A stretch of 64,000 nt of DNA from assembly GCA_036362985.1 (NCBI GenBank), contig JAYGXS010000002.1:86537811-86601810 (forward strand), read 5' to 3'. Position numbers and translations under genes: made by a program. Numbering within the stretch: position 1 is the stretch's first letter; the number at the start of each line of letters is the position of its first letter. Source of the stretch: Ligula intestinalis. Lineage: Eukaryota; Platyhelminthes; Cestoda; Diphyllobothriidea; Diphyllobothriidae. Below are positions 32,826 to 43,503 of the stretch, in pieces. Below the pieces are notes generated by a model. It did not search any database. It saw nothing but the letters and a program-made list of their open reading frames with translations, and had not been told where the DNA came from.

Positions 32826-35671
32826 ATGGTTTACTGTCATGGCTTAGATTATGTTATCTATCTGCAATCGTCCGAACCTTTGGAGTCAGACGTAACTAAC
32901 AAGTCCATCTTATACTTGACTATACTGAGTAAATAAGTGTACACTGAAAACCATATTAAAAATTGAGGGTGGAATGATGCACGGTAACACAAGAAGTACC
33001 TCCGAAACAGTTACAAATTAAGGGTCAGACATACACCGTTTGCCCGGAAGAAGCAGAGATGTGAACGGAGTTGTTTAATCAGAAGATAATGAAAATGGTA
33101 AGACAGACATGCTGGTAGAAGGATGCCGTCACTGACTCACTGTACCATTAGTCAACTCTGCAGGTACTGAATCATCCTGTTTATCTGCAAATGTAGGAAA
33201 AAACAGACAAAGTAAATAATAGAAGGCAGAGCATGGGGTACCTCAAAGGAATACTCTATCTGCCAGCTTTTATCTCAGAAACTCTCCAGAAAAGTCGGGA
33301 ACGATACAGGTAAGTCTCTGAAGGCGTCCCACTGAGAAAAAAACATTAAACCACAGTAGGACTGATGGCGACTTCTGAGTCGTCCCTTGCTGACAATGAA
33401 CTGATGCAAGTGTGATACAAAAATCAGCGAAACAATAAGAATACTACAGTGCTTGTCACGCCGCTGCGGAAACAAATGGGAGCTTTATAACTGGAGAAAG
33501 GAATTAAGGTTGAGACTCTTTTTTTCGAAAAAGGGGAAAAATAGCAGATGAAGTATCTTTAATAGCGGAAAAAATGGAATGCGAGAAAACCTTAGCTGAT
33601 ATATTCGGTTTCGGTGGTTGACGGAAATGCTGACTGGAGCAGGGAAAGTGGACTGACCGTTTCAGTTAGCTTTTTGCAACCTCTGGCTTCGTCTATCCGG
33701 GATTCTAACAACTGATATTTAAATTCTTAAGTCAAATGCTGTACCACTCTAACTGGAATTGCACAAACCAATCAGTGCGTGAAATATTCCGACCAAAAAA
33801 GAAAGGAATAGTAGTCCGCGGGGCGTGCGTTGAGCATTCCACTCAATTGCCAAAGATCAAATTTTCAGATTTCGGGGGTCGACAGACTTTGCGTCAGTAA
33901 TGGCTAATTATTTTCCTCTTTCCTTTCTGTCCTTTGTTCTACCCATATTCCTGGCCGATATGCTACTATTTTACTAGGCCGTATTCTGAAACCCACGGCA
34001 CAATTGGTGAACTCAATGCCAGAAGCATTTCCGTGGCTTGAAACAAGTTAGGCCTATATCCACGTTGGCGATGCAATTTTTCTTTAACCGTCACAGTTAC
34101 TTTGCAAAAGGCTTCAAGCCAATGAATAGTCTCTGAACCCAGGTACTTACTAGTTAAAATGAAAAAAACCTTTTAGAGTAGAGCATTTTAGAAAATACTG
34201 CCTGTAGGTTGCGAGAGGTGCTCGGAAGTAGTAGCTGAGTCAGCGCTGCGTGAAAAAGCGGAAATAATGTTATGGACTTTGTAAATTTTCGTAAAATACC
34301 CTGCTGCCGTCCTGTGTTAGCCAAACACCATAACTAGAATGTTTCACTGCATCACTAACACCGACAAAGTAATGGTCAGTTTATGCAGTAGGCGTCTACC
34401 CCAACGGCGATCTTTGCTGCCATTCAGTCGGCTAGGGCTGTCGTCAGGAGTTGGTCGCCGACGGCCTTTCCAGATAACAGCGCCACAATGTGATGAAAGG
34501 TTGTCACGGACAGTGGGGAGAAATACCGCCCCGAAATCAAGTTATAAGCTCTAGTATAGTGTAACATAGGCGCGTCGCCCAGCTGAATCGGGAGTAATAG
34601 GAAGTGGTAACGGCCACGCCCTGGGGACAGTCACCTGCCTTTTTTAACATCTCGTCTTTTTTATCACATGCTTTTAACAGGATTGAAAAATGGCAATGCC
34701 GCTTGAATGCACAAGCTTAACGACGACAGCGGTAGCAAATAAAACTAGAAAAAGCTGTCAATAACAAAGTTATTTATTTATTTCTATCAATTGACTCTGG
34801 GAAGGCAGGATTTTAGACTTTTTTCTCAAAAATGGAAAGTGGCTATGATGCGTATTTGCACAATCGACTATATGATTTATTTCCTGATAGAGTTAATGCC
34901 CAATCTTTGCTGGAATATCAATGTTACGTAAACTACTCCCTTATTTCAGGCAGTGTTGATGGTTAACCTCAGCAGGTTCAAATTTTATCCGATCGATAAG
35001 TACCTCGCGCTAAGTGCACTTAAAGAGTTGCTAGCCAATACCATTGTATAATGAATGATTACTGCAACCATATGTTTGCTAATTACGTTTTGAAGGTGAG
35101 TGAGTTCACTCCGGAACTTGTAAAACAAACGTGTGGTCATTTCACAGACCAGGAAAAGCAATTTGGAAAGTCATTAGTGAGCAATAATTACCAGCTCAAA
35201 AAATAAATTTTCTTGCCAAAATCTCTGCTCAACAGCGAAGATTGGTCTCGCACTTGTTAGCGTATTTTGCGTTAAGTCAACTCTTGCCACAGATAAGAGT
35301 TAAAAAATCAAATGTCCGCTCATAATGTGGCATGAAACATTATTTGCGATTATCCGTTTACTGTTACATACAATTTCGTACCTAAAACTTGTATAAAAAA
35401 CTTAAAAATTTACCTCCATTCCACTTAGTAATTACAATGGAACAGGTGGGGTGGGAATTTGCAAGACATTTGTTATTAAATAATAATTTTTTTTCAAATA
35501 AGGAAATAATTGATCGTTGCTCATTTGCTTTTGAAGTTTAGTCGCTATTTCTCTTCTCTCCATTCACATACATGTTTTCTTATATAAACAGTATGGCCCA
35601 AAAATCATGCACCTTGCATGATGAAAGTTGACTTGGCAGTTGATCATATACTTAGTCACGTTATTTTGATT
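32826..35671. other. Unassigned AT-rich stretch
   Basis: Frames up to 71 codons without recognisable content. No match found to the repeat families of this window. Confidence 0.35.
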
Positions 35672-36680
35672 CACTGAGTGGATTGAATCCTGGAAAAGCG
35701 TTTTATTTAGTGTATTTACCCTTTAAGTTGAGTTTATTCAGGGTAGTGTGAGTTAATTTTGGTGCAATAGGTGGTCGTCTCATATCGAAGGAATTTCCCT
35801 TGTTCTCAAGTATGACAGAACCAAACTTTTTATAAATATGCATTATGCTGTGGAAGAGGTCCCTTCCAAATCTGGAAACGTTTGTGCAAAATTGTTCGGA
35901 CGCAAGTGCAACCAAGTTTACGGAATCGCATTTTTTTTAAGAAACAGGGAACGATTCATGTTTGAAAAATTATATTTAGGCAACCTGTGAAAATCTTTTG
36001 CACAAAATTTACAAAGAAAAACAAGGTTTGGTCTCACTTTGTTTAACCACATTGTCTACATGACGGATAAGCAGTGTTCAGATGTGTAATGTTAAATGTA
36101 CATGCAATGTAAAGCAAGCTTATTACATGTTAGTCATGTAGAAGCATAGGGTTTTGTAGACAAAACGTTCCGGTTATTAGTTTTTCAGAAACAGAACAGA
36201 CAGAAAAATATTTATTTCATAAAATTGCCATATATATGACCAAAGAGATCCTGGAATTAATCCGTTATTGCGGAAAATAATCCACTAAAGAGAGAAAAGT
36301 AAGGTCTTTCATTTACAGTCAACTTGAATTGTTTATCTTCAGATTTATTAAAACAATTTTCATAAGTCTCCAATTTCGTTTTGACATTACGTTAGAAAAT
36401 TTGTAACCTGGATGTCCAATTAAATCGCCTTTTAAAGAGGTATCCTATAATATATTTTTTCATTCATCTTAGAAATACCAATATCAGAGTTATTATGCAG
36501 GCGTTCTTTATGCTCGACAATGTGATTTCCTGTTCAGAGTCATTTCAAAATGTGGTCCAAATGGTCATCTTCATAAGAATTAATATCCAAAAACACATTC
36601 TTGGTAAATGATCTTGATGTTAATCTTATTTTAAAAGTTTTGATTTAAACGTCGAACAGAAGCTCAATTAAGGAATGAAC
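35672..36680 (+). repeat. Family D long AT-rich repeat, copy 2
   Basis: Begins CACTGAGTGGATTGAATCC, the same phrase as base 1 of the window. It can then be followed through CATATCGAAGGAATTTCCCT, TATGACAGAACCAAACTTTT, AGTAAGGTCTTTCATTTACA, TTATGCTCGACAATGTGATT and CGTCGAACAGAAGCTC. More diverged than copies 1 and 3 are from each other in some parts. No coding frame. Confidence 0.6.
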
Positions 36681-36884
36681 AAATGAAGACACTGAAAAGG
36701 CTCGTAATTATGCCAGAATTGAAAAGATGATACTAAACAAATAGTTATCCATTAATGGTTATATTTATAAAAATGTTTGACTATAGAAAAGTTCTTTTTA
36801 TAAACTGAAAGTAGCTTCGTAAAGATTTCAACTTTACAAAATATTCATATTTATTGCGCTAATTTTAGCCATTTTTTACGACTT

Positions 36885-37255
36885 ATTAAAACCGTAAGAT
36901 ACCCTTCCTTTGAATATAACCTATAATGCGTAATTTGTTACGCAGCAAGAGCAGGAAATAATATTTTCGTGCGTGCCTTCCATATTATATATTTGAATTT
37001 AAAAAGACAGTCAAAAACAATGATAAAAATGCAACTAATTAGGTAGTCACTTTTACAGTAAATGCCTTCTCTTAGCAGTCATAAAGAGGCTTGTTAAGAA
37101 GCCGGCATCCTATTGTGACTGGAAAGTGTTCAGAATAGATTACACGATAACCAGTATTACAACCCTACTCAGTGCAGATTAGCGAGTGAGTATCAATCTT
37201 TCGCATATGTCGGCATGTTGCGCGAATTTTTGGCCGTACTCTGTATTAAATTTAG
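36885..37255 (+). repeat. Family E single arm
   Basis: Matches the right arm of the 31880-32825 element: AAGATACCCTTCCTTTGAAT, ATTTGAATTTAAAAAGACAG, TCAAAAACAATGATAAAAAT, AGAATAGATTACACGATAAC, GAGTATCAATCTTTCGCATA and CGGCATGTTGCGCGAA. It stops just before PLE sequence at 37270. Confidence 0.6.
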
Positions 37256-37269
37256 TCGCATTTTCGGAG

Positions 37270-38080
37270 AGCATTAAGGTCGTGACATCCGTCACGGGAC
37301 CCAACCATATTTTCAAGTTTCAGTTGGCTGACATCTTTGGAAAAGATGACAACTGCGCGAGTGTGGTTCATAGTTCTTAGGTCCGAAATCCACCAGTAAG
37401 CGCAGCGACCGTTTAGTTCCATATTCTTTGCCGAGTCCTAGCCAGCGCCGGAGAATTCTTTATGTGAGGATGTATAGCAATAAACACCTGGAGTCTTTAA
37501 TCAGATCTGCTGGAATTGTGAACAATTCATCTACGTCGGGAAAACTAAGAGATTACTCTGGACCCGAATGACGGAGTACGCAGTATCTGTGAGGAGGAAA
37601 GATGCTACCTCCTAGGTAACAGCTCTCTCGACAGGCGAATCCTCGCAAGAGGTTCAAACAGCGTGAACCACGAGCTGCTCAAGTCATAGTTCTCAGGCCC
37701 GCAAATGAATTGTCCTTCCCATATTTCCTACCGAGACCTTGTCAGAGCAGGAAAATAAAGTTTTTTTCCATCCATCGCATTTTCTATTTCAGAACTGCTT
37801 CCTTGTACTCGCCTATTCGTTTCTGTGGACAATATCTTTGGGCACTATGCGCTCCGATCGGCTCGGTGGTGGAAAGCATTTGCCTTTAAGGGGTCGTCTA
37901 AGTCCAATGATACCGAGCTAAATTGTCGCATAATTATCGCGCCAACATGGGTGGTGAAATCGTGGCGATTAGTGACACAGACGCGGACAACCATACGAAC
38001 AGCAAATCAGTTACGACATACTGCGGCGATTTCGAGAAAGGCTAATTGACGTACACATTTGGTCGCGTGACAAGTACGGT
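37270..38080 (+). pseudogene. Scrambled PLE group I endonuclease remnant
   Basis: Three pieces can be read on the plus strand, out of their normal order. 37275-37380: GPNHIFKFQLADIFGKDDN, the middle of the endonuclease (GPGHIFKFDEAEILARGDN elsewhere). 37510-37745: FIYVGKTKRLLWTRMTEYAV, SVRRKDATS, then frame-broken text, which should precede the first piece. 37880-38045: SSKSNDTELNCRIIIAPT, like the C-terminal tail of the copy at 42574. The YVG and R--MTE catalytic texts are visible but stops and shifts are frequent. It looks like two overlapping or duplicated copies. Confidence 0.6.
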
Positions 38081-38131
38081 CAATAAATTTTGCGCAATTT
38101 TTGCCTCTTTTGCTCGTTTCTGCTATCGTTT

Positions 38132-38190
38132 CTGATGATGGACCCAAGAAACAATCCGAAACTGAGGCCAGTAAACGTTTTGATTAATTC
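38132..38190 (+). ncRNA. Hammerhead-like PLE tail, type 1 (decayed)
   Basis: CTGATGATGGACCC, a spacer, AATCCGAAACTGAGGCCAG, TAAACG. Core CTGATGA and CGAAAC are intact; the GTCAGGC end reads TGAGGC. It follows the group I remnant on the same strand. Confidence 0.5.
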
Positions 38191-38689
38191 TTTTAATTTT
38201 CTCTGTCTGTATGTAACGCCAATTAATCTAGAATACGGCAAAGAGAGGAAGATAGTTAATTATACTCCGAGTGGAACCAGATGGAATCCAAATGCTCATT
38301 GCATAAAACACATAAGTTAGAAGATTTAATGATCACTTTTGCTTCTATAGAGACGATGTGCATATATTCTGCGAGACCATCCACACTTGACTGAGCAAAT
38401 TGTCGCACAATAGGGGTATGGGAAAAAGAGCTCTGCCCTAGCGTGAGAAAAATTCAGTTCAGTTTGACCTGATCATTAACGACACTGGTGGTCTGACCTG
38501 CTAGAATGACATCTTATTCATCTTTCTGGAGCAGAGCTTGTGTGGTAAGAGAAAGCGATTTTGTAAGCACCTCTTCCGATAGTTCAGTTCCAGTATAAAC
38601 CAGCACTGCCATCACCGAGTTCGGGCAATTCGGCTTCCGTTGTAAATTTTGCGTCAGCGATAGTTTTCCTTCTTTCGCTTCAGTCACAA

Positions 38690-38880
38690 AAAAACTTTTA
38701 TCATGTGGACCTGAACGAAGACTTCGGGGTAATGACTTATAAGATTTCACCAAAACTACTCCAAGCCAGCGTCCAGCAGCAACAAAAGAGACGACCGCCA
38801 TCAGGTTGAGCAAACTGGTCTTGTTTTCACAAAAACACCTCTTGCAAGGTCCGCGCCTGACATTGCCAACGGTCGCTTAA
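38690..38880 (+). pseudogene. PLE group IV endonuclease C-terminal fragment
   Basis: Plus-strand text HVDLNEDFGVMTYKISPK, then in another frame SQRPAATKETTAIRLSKLVL and SQKHLLQGPRLTLP, matches HPVDVNQAFRVLSKVPAK, RQRILATTEAMAIRLTNPIL, ALRLLWP of the element at 44648. At least one frameshift. C/T-rich sequence and a type 2 tail follow at 38890-39160, the expected order for this group. Confidence 0.55.
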
Positions 38881-39058
38881 CTACATGAACTATTTACCTC
38901 TCTCTCTCCTCACTTTGCCGTCTGGTTCGGCCCCACCAAAAACCCGCCGTCACGTAACCAGCTCTCCGTTATCCATCCCAAAACCCCTCTATTTTCATGC
39001 CTCACTTTGATGAAATGACAAATATACTTGACCAAACGATTAACACATGACTCCGTTC

Positions 39059-39160
39059 CCATATAAATGTACTGGTCGGATGGGAATTTATTGAAAAGTT
39101 GCTTATGCTTTACAACTGCTGTGTTGAATTATTTCATGGGAATGTTTGCAACATTAAAAA
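39059..39160 (+). ncRNA. Hammerhead-like PLE tail, type 2 (decayed)
   Basis: CCATATAAATGTACTGGTCG, GATGGGAATTTATTGAAAAG, then TTTCATGGGAATGTTTGCAA at the end align with the type 2 tail (CATATACATGTAAAGGCCTG, ACGAGAATTTATCGAAAAC, AATGGGAATTTTCGCAAA). The hammerhead core is lost (CTGACGAG reads GGTCGGATGGG). Confidence 0.5.
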
Positions 39161-39671
39161 TTATAACATGTCATGATAACCTCCATCACGATGGATACAT
39201 TAAATTTTAAAGTTAACCACAAAATAAGACGTTACAGTTTTGAAAGCAGGAGCGTCATCGTAGAAGAGAGACGTTGCTGTGAATTAAAAACTGGTTGTGT
39301 ACTTGCAAATCCTTCCTGAATGAGATTTATCAAGAAAAAGTTGCTGGATCTATAGGCTGCAACAGGTTTACGTCAAATGCTCAGTTATCATGTACTGCAA
39401 AGTACATACTAAGGTACAAAATATACCGCTGACTTACATTTTTCAAAAACACCTTTCGTGAAGATGGAGGTAATTACTTTTTATTGATAAGACTCCACTA
39501 ATGTCATGTGGCCTAACCTATACCGCATTAATAAAGTCAAAAACCAACAGGGTACAACAAACAGACCCTATTCACCGCAAACGTTACCAATACTTAAAAT
39601 ATTCGGCAACAGCAGTTAATGTAGTCCCCTATATATACCCATAGTCCCAGCATTTTTTCCTACCGAAACGG
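39161..39671. other. Unassigned AT-rich stretch
   Basis: No recognisable content. The phrase at 39677-39740 (AGGGTTTTTGAGGGCGGGG ... GACGTAAATGAAA) has a weak direct copy at 40098-40160, flanking the tandem duplication that follows. Confidence 0.3.
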
Positions 39672-39776
39672 CGGTAATAGGGTTTTTGAGGGCGGGGAAA
39701 TAGGACAGGCAGGGAAGGAAATTTTTAGACGTAAATGAAAAGTGAAAAAAACTTTAGTCGAAGTCGCTTCCCGCGG

Positions 39777-40053
39777 CCGCTGGGAGGAAGTTGTTCCGCA
39801 TGTAAATTGAAGGTGTGGACGGCGCATCGCGCCGCGGACTATACTAATCTTACTCCAGAACGGTAAGTTGGACCTTAGGTAAGTTGAAGTAGACGACCTC
39901 CTAACCACCATTTACACGACCGCTGGGGATTAAGTCTTTCGGCATGCAACTTGGAGGTGTGCGCGGCACCTCGAGTCGCGGTCAGTACGAAGCTTACTCC
40001 AGAACGGTAAGTTAAACCTCACGTAAGTTGAAGTAGACAATCTCCTAACCACA
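39777..40053. repeat. Tandem duplication, period 144, with splice-donor-like motifs
   Basis: Unit 1 (39777-39912) and unit 2 (39921-40053) share CCGCTGGG, TTACTCCAGAACGGTAAGTT, GTAAGTTGAAGTAGAC and CTCCTAACCAC. TACTCCAGAA recurs at 39851 and 39995. Each unit holds two GTAAGTT sequences, identical to the consensus 5' splice site, giving four in about 165 bases. GC content is much higher than the surroundings. I see no Sm-site or start codon beside the donor that would make it a spliced-leader RNA gene. Confidence 0.7.
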
Positions 40054-40489
40054 ATTTTTATTTTCCAGGAATTTCAAAAAAGCTGCTGTTTGATAATCGG
40101 GTTTTTCCGCAATAAGTTAAACGATAGTACAGGGTAGGAAAATCTTCAGATATAAATTAACAAAATATCTAAATACAATAAAATAAAATGTACATAGCAG
40201 TTATTAAAGTATATTGCACTAGTTATCGTAACTCTCTACCCATAAAACCCTTTAACGACCATTTTCGTAGGATAAAATTTCGGAACTAGGGACTATTGGG
40301 GTGCACTTCATGCACTACTGTTGGCAAACATTTCAGGTTTCCATAAAAGCATTATAATAGCACATCAGAGAGCAAAGCACAAATTAACAGCAATAGAAGG
40401 TTAGGAGACGAGGATATCGTCGACAGAACGCTTTTGGTCAGGAAGAAATCTGACGCGGTATTTAAGCATGCGGCTCGTCACCTTAATGT
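40054..40489. other. Unassigned AT-rich stretch
   Basis: Apart from the weak flanking direct repeat near 40098-40160, nothing is seen. Confidence 0.3.
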
Positions 40490-41720
40490 GATAAAATGAA
40501 TAAATTTATCCCGAGAAAGCATTTTAGTAAGGAAACCTGTCTTTGCATTTCAACTTATCGACGGTAATAAGCATTAATGAAGGCTAACTCGGGAGAAGCC
40601 TAATATTTAAGTAATTGCCTATGCTATTAAGTATGACAGAGCCAAACCTTTTATTTTTGTGCATTGTAACTTATTTTATGTATTAAGAGAAACACAATAT
40701 ATGTAAGCGAAGTGCAAAAATATCTCTTGCAGAACCTGAAAATTTAGTGAGTAAATTAAGTGCGAAATTGGTCGAATGCAAGTGAGGTCAAGCTTAAGGA
40801 ATCGTATTTGTTTTCAGAAATAAGGCAAACTTTTACTTGCAAATATCATTTTTCGCTAATGTAAAAACCCTTTGCCAGAAAATACAGTAAAATACATATT
40901 TTAAAAGCATTTAATTTACGGCATCAAACGTTGGATACGCAACCAAAACTTCCACTATACTATCGTGAATATAATAGTTAACCCAAATCTTACCAAAAAT
41001 AACCCATGCAGAAATGTACTTATTTGTACACTACAGTTTCCGCTTATACGTAAGTAAGGAACGGAGCAGACAGAGGAATAGGAATTGTGTCAAAATCTTT
41101 AAATATTCAGCCACTCATTTTTGCATTCACAAGCATCGAACAAAGCCTAGACATTTTCCCATATGAAGAGAAAAGTGATTTCTTTCCTTTCCAGACAAAT
41201 CATATCACTAATTTTCACGTTTATTGAAGATAATTGTTCTAAATATCCCTTTTCATTTTAGCATAACCGAGGAGAAATACCACATGCACATGTCAGCTGC
41301 ATATCAAAAATGTTCTTTTTAAAGAAGTTACCTATTCTATAAAGCTTTTTCATTAATCTTAGGAATAACAATATCAACCTTCTATTGCGAACATACTTTT
41401 TGCTCGACAAGGGACTTAGTTTTTTGGGCAACTGAAAAAACATGGCGCACTTTACTATCTTTATAAGGACTTTTATACAAAAATCTATTTTGTCGGTTAG
41501 TTCTACTAATTACTATGATATTTTAAACCTTTTAATATGAACATCGAGCAGAATCTCCGTTTATAAAACAAAGAATGATAGCAAAAATAATCGGCGACAG
41601 TTTGTAGGAATTTAAAAGTTATTGCAACAAAATACCGGCAAAAAGTTTAAAGTAATGTGAGTGATGAAAACTTATCTTGATATAATAATAGTAGTGCGGT
41701 TATCCATGTATTGCTCTAAA
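40490..41720 (+). repeat. Family D long AT-rich repeat, copy 3
   Basis: Matches copy 1 from TTTATCCCGAGAAAGCATTT onward: CCTATGCTATTAAGTATGAC, AGAACCTGAAAATTTAGTGA, AATGCAAGTGAGGTCAAGC, CACAAGCATCGAACAAAG, TTTGCTCGACAAGGGAC, ATCGAGCAGAATCTCCG and TAGTGCGGTTATCCATG. It may run on to about 41930. No coding frame. Confidence 0.6.
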
Positions 41721-42182
41721 TTGCAGCTATGTTTTTACGTCCAAGGCACGCCAGTGTTATTAAGAAATGTTCATTTTTTTGGCAAACAGTATTACTTTGT
41801 ATGTTTCGTCTTTAAAAAAATGCCTAAATTTGTTCATTATTATTTCTAGGTTTTCATACACATGCTAGTACTTATTTGCGAGTTATTATTATTTCGAAAA
41901 CTTCGGCATTTGCATGACTTCTCCGCAATAAAGTGTACAAGGCTTTCAGAAACACGGGATACTTGAAACATTATTGCATATAACTTGGCACCTAGCTCAC
42001 GCAGATACCGAAATTTGCGGAACAGCCAGATATTACCGCGTGTACGAATGCTTCGAAATATTAATGATTTACATTAAGGAAAGTTAAACATCGAGATAAT
42101 ATGAAAAGTAAATCTAGTTTGTTTAGAAATATCACCGTTCAAATTTGCGAAAATTCCCATAAAAAATTTCAGACGATAAATT

Positions 42183-42234
42183 GGCGAACGTAGGTTTCTT
42201 TTCGATAAATTCTCGTCAGGCCTTTACATGTATA
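42183..42234 (-). ncRNA. Hammerhead-like motif, type 2
   Basis: Minus strand: TAAAGGCCTGACGAG, AATTTAT, CGAAAAGAAACCTACGTTC, GCCAATTTA. Read as a hammerhead: stem I GGC/GCC with an AA bulge then TAAA/TTTA, core CTGACGA, a short stem II, core GAA, stem III, cleavage triplet TTC. The seventh core base is C instead of the usual T. In this copy only the two outer pairs of stem III remain. Confidence 0.5.
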
Positions 42235-42573
42235 TGGTCATTAAATAAATAAACTATGCCGGTTGGTGGAATGATGTACTGTTGTGGTTGTCAGCGTCGG
42301 TAAATAGGGGAAGCATAGGCAGACCGAGACTGTGCGCTCAAAAGAACTTTGCAACGGCGCTGTAGTAACCATTGGTGAAACTCGCTAACGCGACCGCACA
42401 CAGTTTATAACTGGCCTCGGAAACAGGTCCCTCCAGAGACGGAAAAGTCCCCTATTTAACCGCGCACACCGTATCACCTCTCTAGTCTGCCTAGTCACTT
42501 ACATTTTGACCTCAATTCCCCCCACCCCCATTTTACGACTCCAGTGGGGTAAGTAGGCGGCCTACTCGACCCA

Positions 42574-43196
42574 CTTGGAGTTGGATTTGCGCACAGGCCA
42601 GAAGCAACCATCAGCCGCCGGGTCATGAGACCGAAAGACCCACTGCCATGGCAGGAAACGGTTGGAGTCGTTTACCGGATCTGGTGCGGTTGTGGACAAA
42701 GCAACTATGTCGGAGAAACCAGAAGATTACTCCGGACGCGAATGGCCGAGCATGCACAAGCGATGGGAAAGAAAAAGACGCCAACTCCCAGGCTGCAGCT
42801 CACTCGATGGGACCCGGCCATATTTTCAAGTTTGACGAGGCCGAGATCCTCGCAAGAGGCGACAACCGCGTGAGCCGCGAGCTGCTGGAGTCATGGTTCT
42901 CAGGCCCCCAGTCCATCAACAAGCGCAATGATTTGACCTTCCCATACTGTGCACTGAGAAGTTTCCTGAGCAAGAGAATCAGTCACGTGGGAAGGGCTGG
43001 ACGCAACAACAACTCTGACGACAGCGGGCATAATTGTCAGGCCATTATCAGGCCCGCATCTAACACTGACGTTGACGTGGCAATTATGACAATTAGTGAG
43101 TCGAACATGAAGTTTCAAGCCAGTACCGCATCAATTAAGACCTACGTGGTGGCTACAGAAGTGAACAATTATCACACACACGCGGATGACTTTTAG
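42574..43196 (+). pseudogene. PLE group I endonuclease, one frameshift
   Basis: The frame starts inside the linker: LGVGFAHRPEATISRRVMR, PKDPLPWQETVGVVYRIWC. GCGQSNYVGETRRLLRTRMA follows, so the GIY (here VVY), the Cys-rich insert typical of PLE endonucleases, YVG and the catalytic Arg region are all present. A slip in the purine run near 42770-42785 changes frame; then AHSMGPGHIFKFDEAEILAR, SRELLESWFSGPQSINKRND carries the late Glu and Asn. The tail (TVDVAIMTISESN-like, then SIKTYVVATEVNNYHTHADD) ends at TAG 43194. Apart from the one frameshift the endonuclease is complete. No RT is upstream, so it is a 5'-truncated copy. Confidence 0.85.
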
Positions 43197-43268
43197 GAAC
43201 TATAAATACCGTGGAGCCTGTGCATGTCTCCATCTCATCTGCGCATGACCTTGCCCATGTTTTCATCA

Positions 43269-43344
43269 CCTATGATTAATAATTCCCGAGGGAATCCAAA
43301 ACGTCAGGCAAATAAAACTCTTGTTCCAGTAATCGCATCTTCTT
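43269..43344 (+). ncRNA. Hammerhead-like PLE tail, type 1
   Basis: CCTATGATTAAT, ATTCCCGAGGGAAT (a 5-6 bp hairpin in the stem II position), CCAAAACGTCAGGC, AAATAAAAC, TTGTTCCAGTAATCGCATC. The first core half lacks one base (CTATGA for CTGATGA) and CGAAAC reads CAAAAC; the ACGTC end is intact. It lies 72 bases after the endonuclease stop. Confidence 0.55.
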
Positions 43345-43405
43345 CCGCTGAACTGCTTCATGGGACTTGAATATTCTCTACTATTAACACTACATCTCTG
43401 TAGCG

Positions 43406-43503
43406 ACCAGCATAGTTCATTTATTTCATAACCATATACATGTAAAAGCTTGACGAGAATTTATCGAAAATAAACGTATGTTCACAAATTTATCTTCTGC
43501 AAT
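43406..43503 (+). ncRNA. Hammerhead-like motif, type 2
   Basis: ACATGTAAAAGCTTGACGAG, AATTTAT, CGAAAATAAACGTATGTTC, ACAAATTTATC. Stem III reads AATA/TGTT (one T-G wobble) around AACGTA... The first core base pair and stem I have decayed (AGC against ACA). Directly downstream of a type 1 tail, so two hammerhead-like tails lie in series here. Confidence 0.45.

Larger units (their letters stand above)
42169..43503 (+). mobile_element. PLE remnant flanked by inverted type 2 tails
   Basis: 42169-42262 and 43406-43503 are inverted copies of about 95 bases: AACTATGCCGGTT against ACCAGCATAGTT, and CATATACATGTAAA plus the hammerhead-like text on both. They face outward. Inside lie the group I endonuclease and its type 1 tail, all on the plus strand, and at 42413-42480 a GC-rich block that recurs inverted at 52352-52414. 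PLEs are known to carry terminal repeats that can be direct or inverted. Confidence 0.6.

Noticed and set aside
39777..40053. Spliced-leader RNA gene array
   Set aside because: Tandem units and donor-like sites fit, but there is no start codon beside the donor and no clear Sm-binding site, so I list it only as a repeat and a finding.
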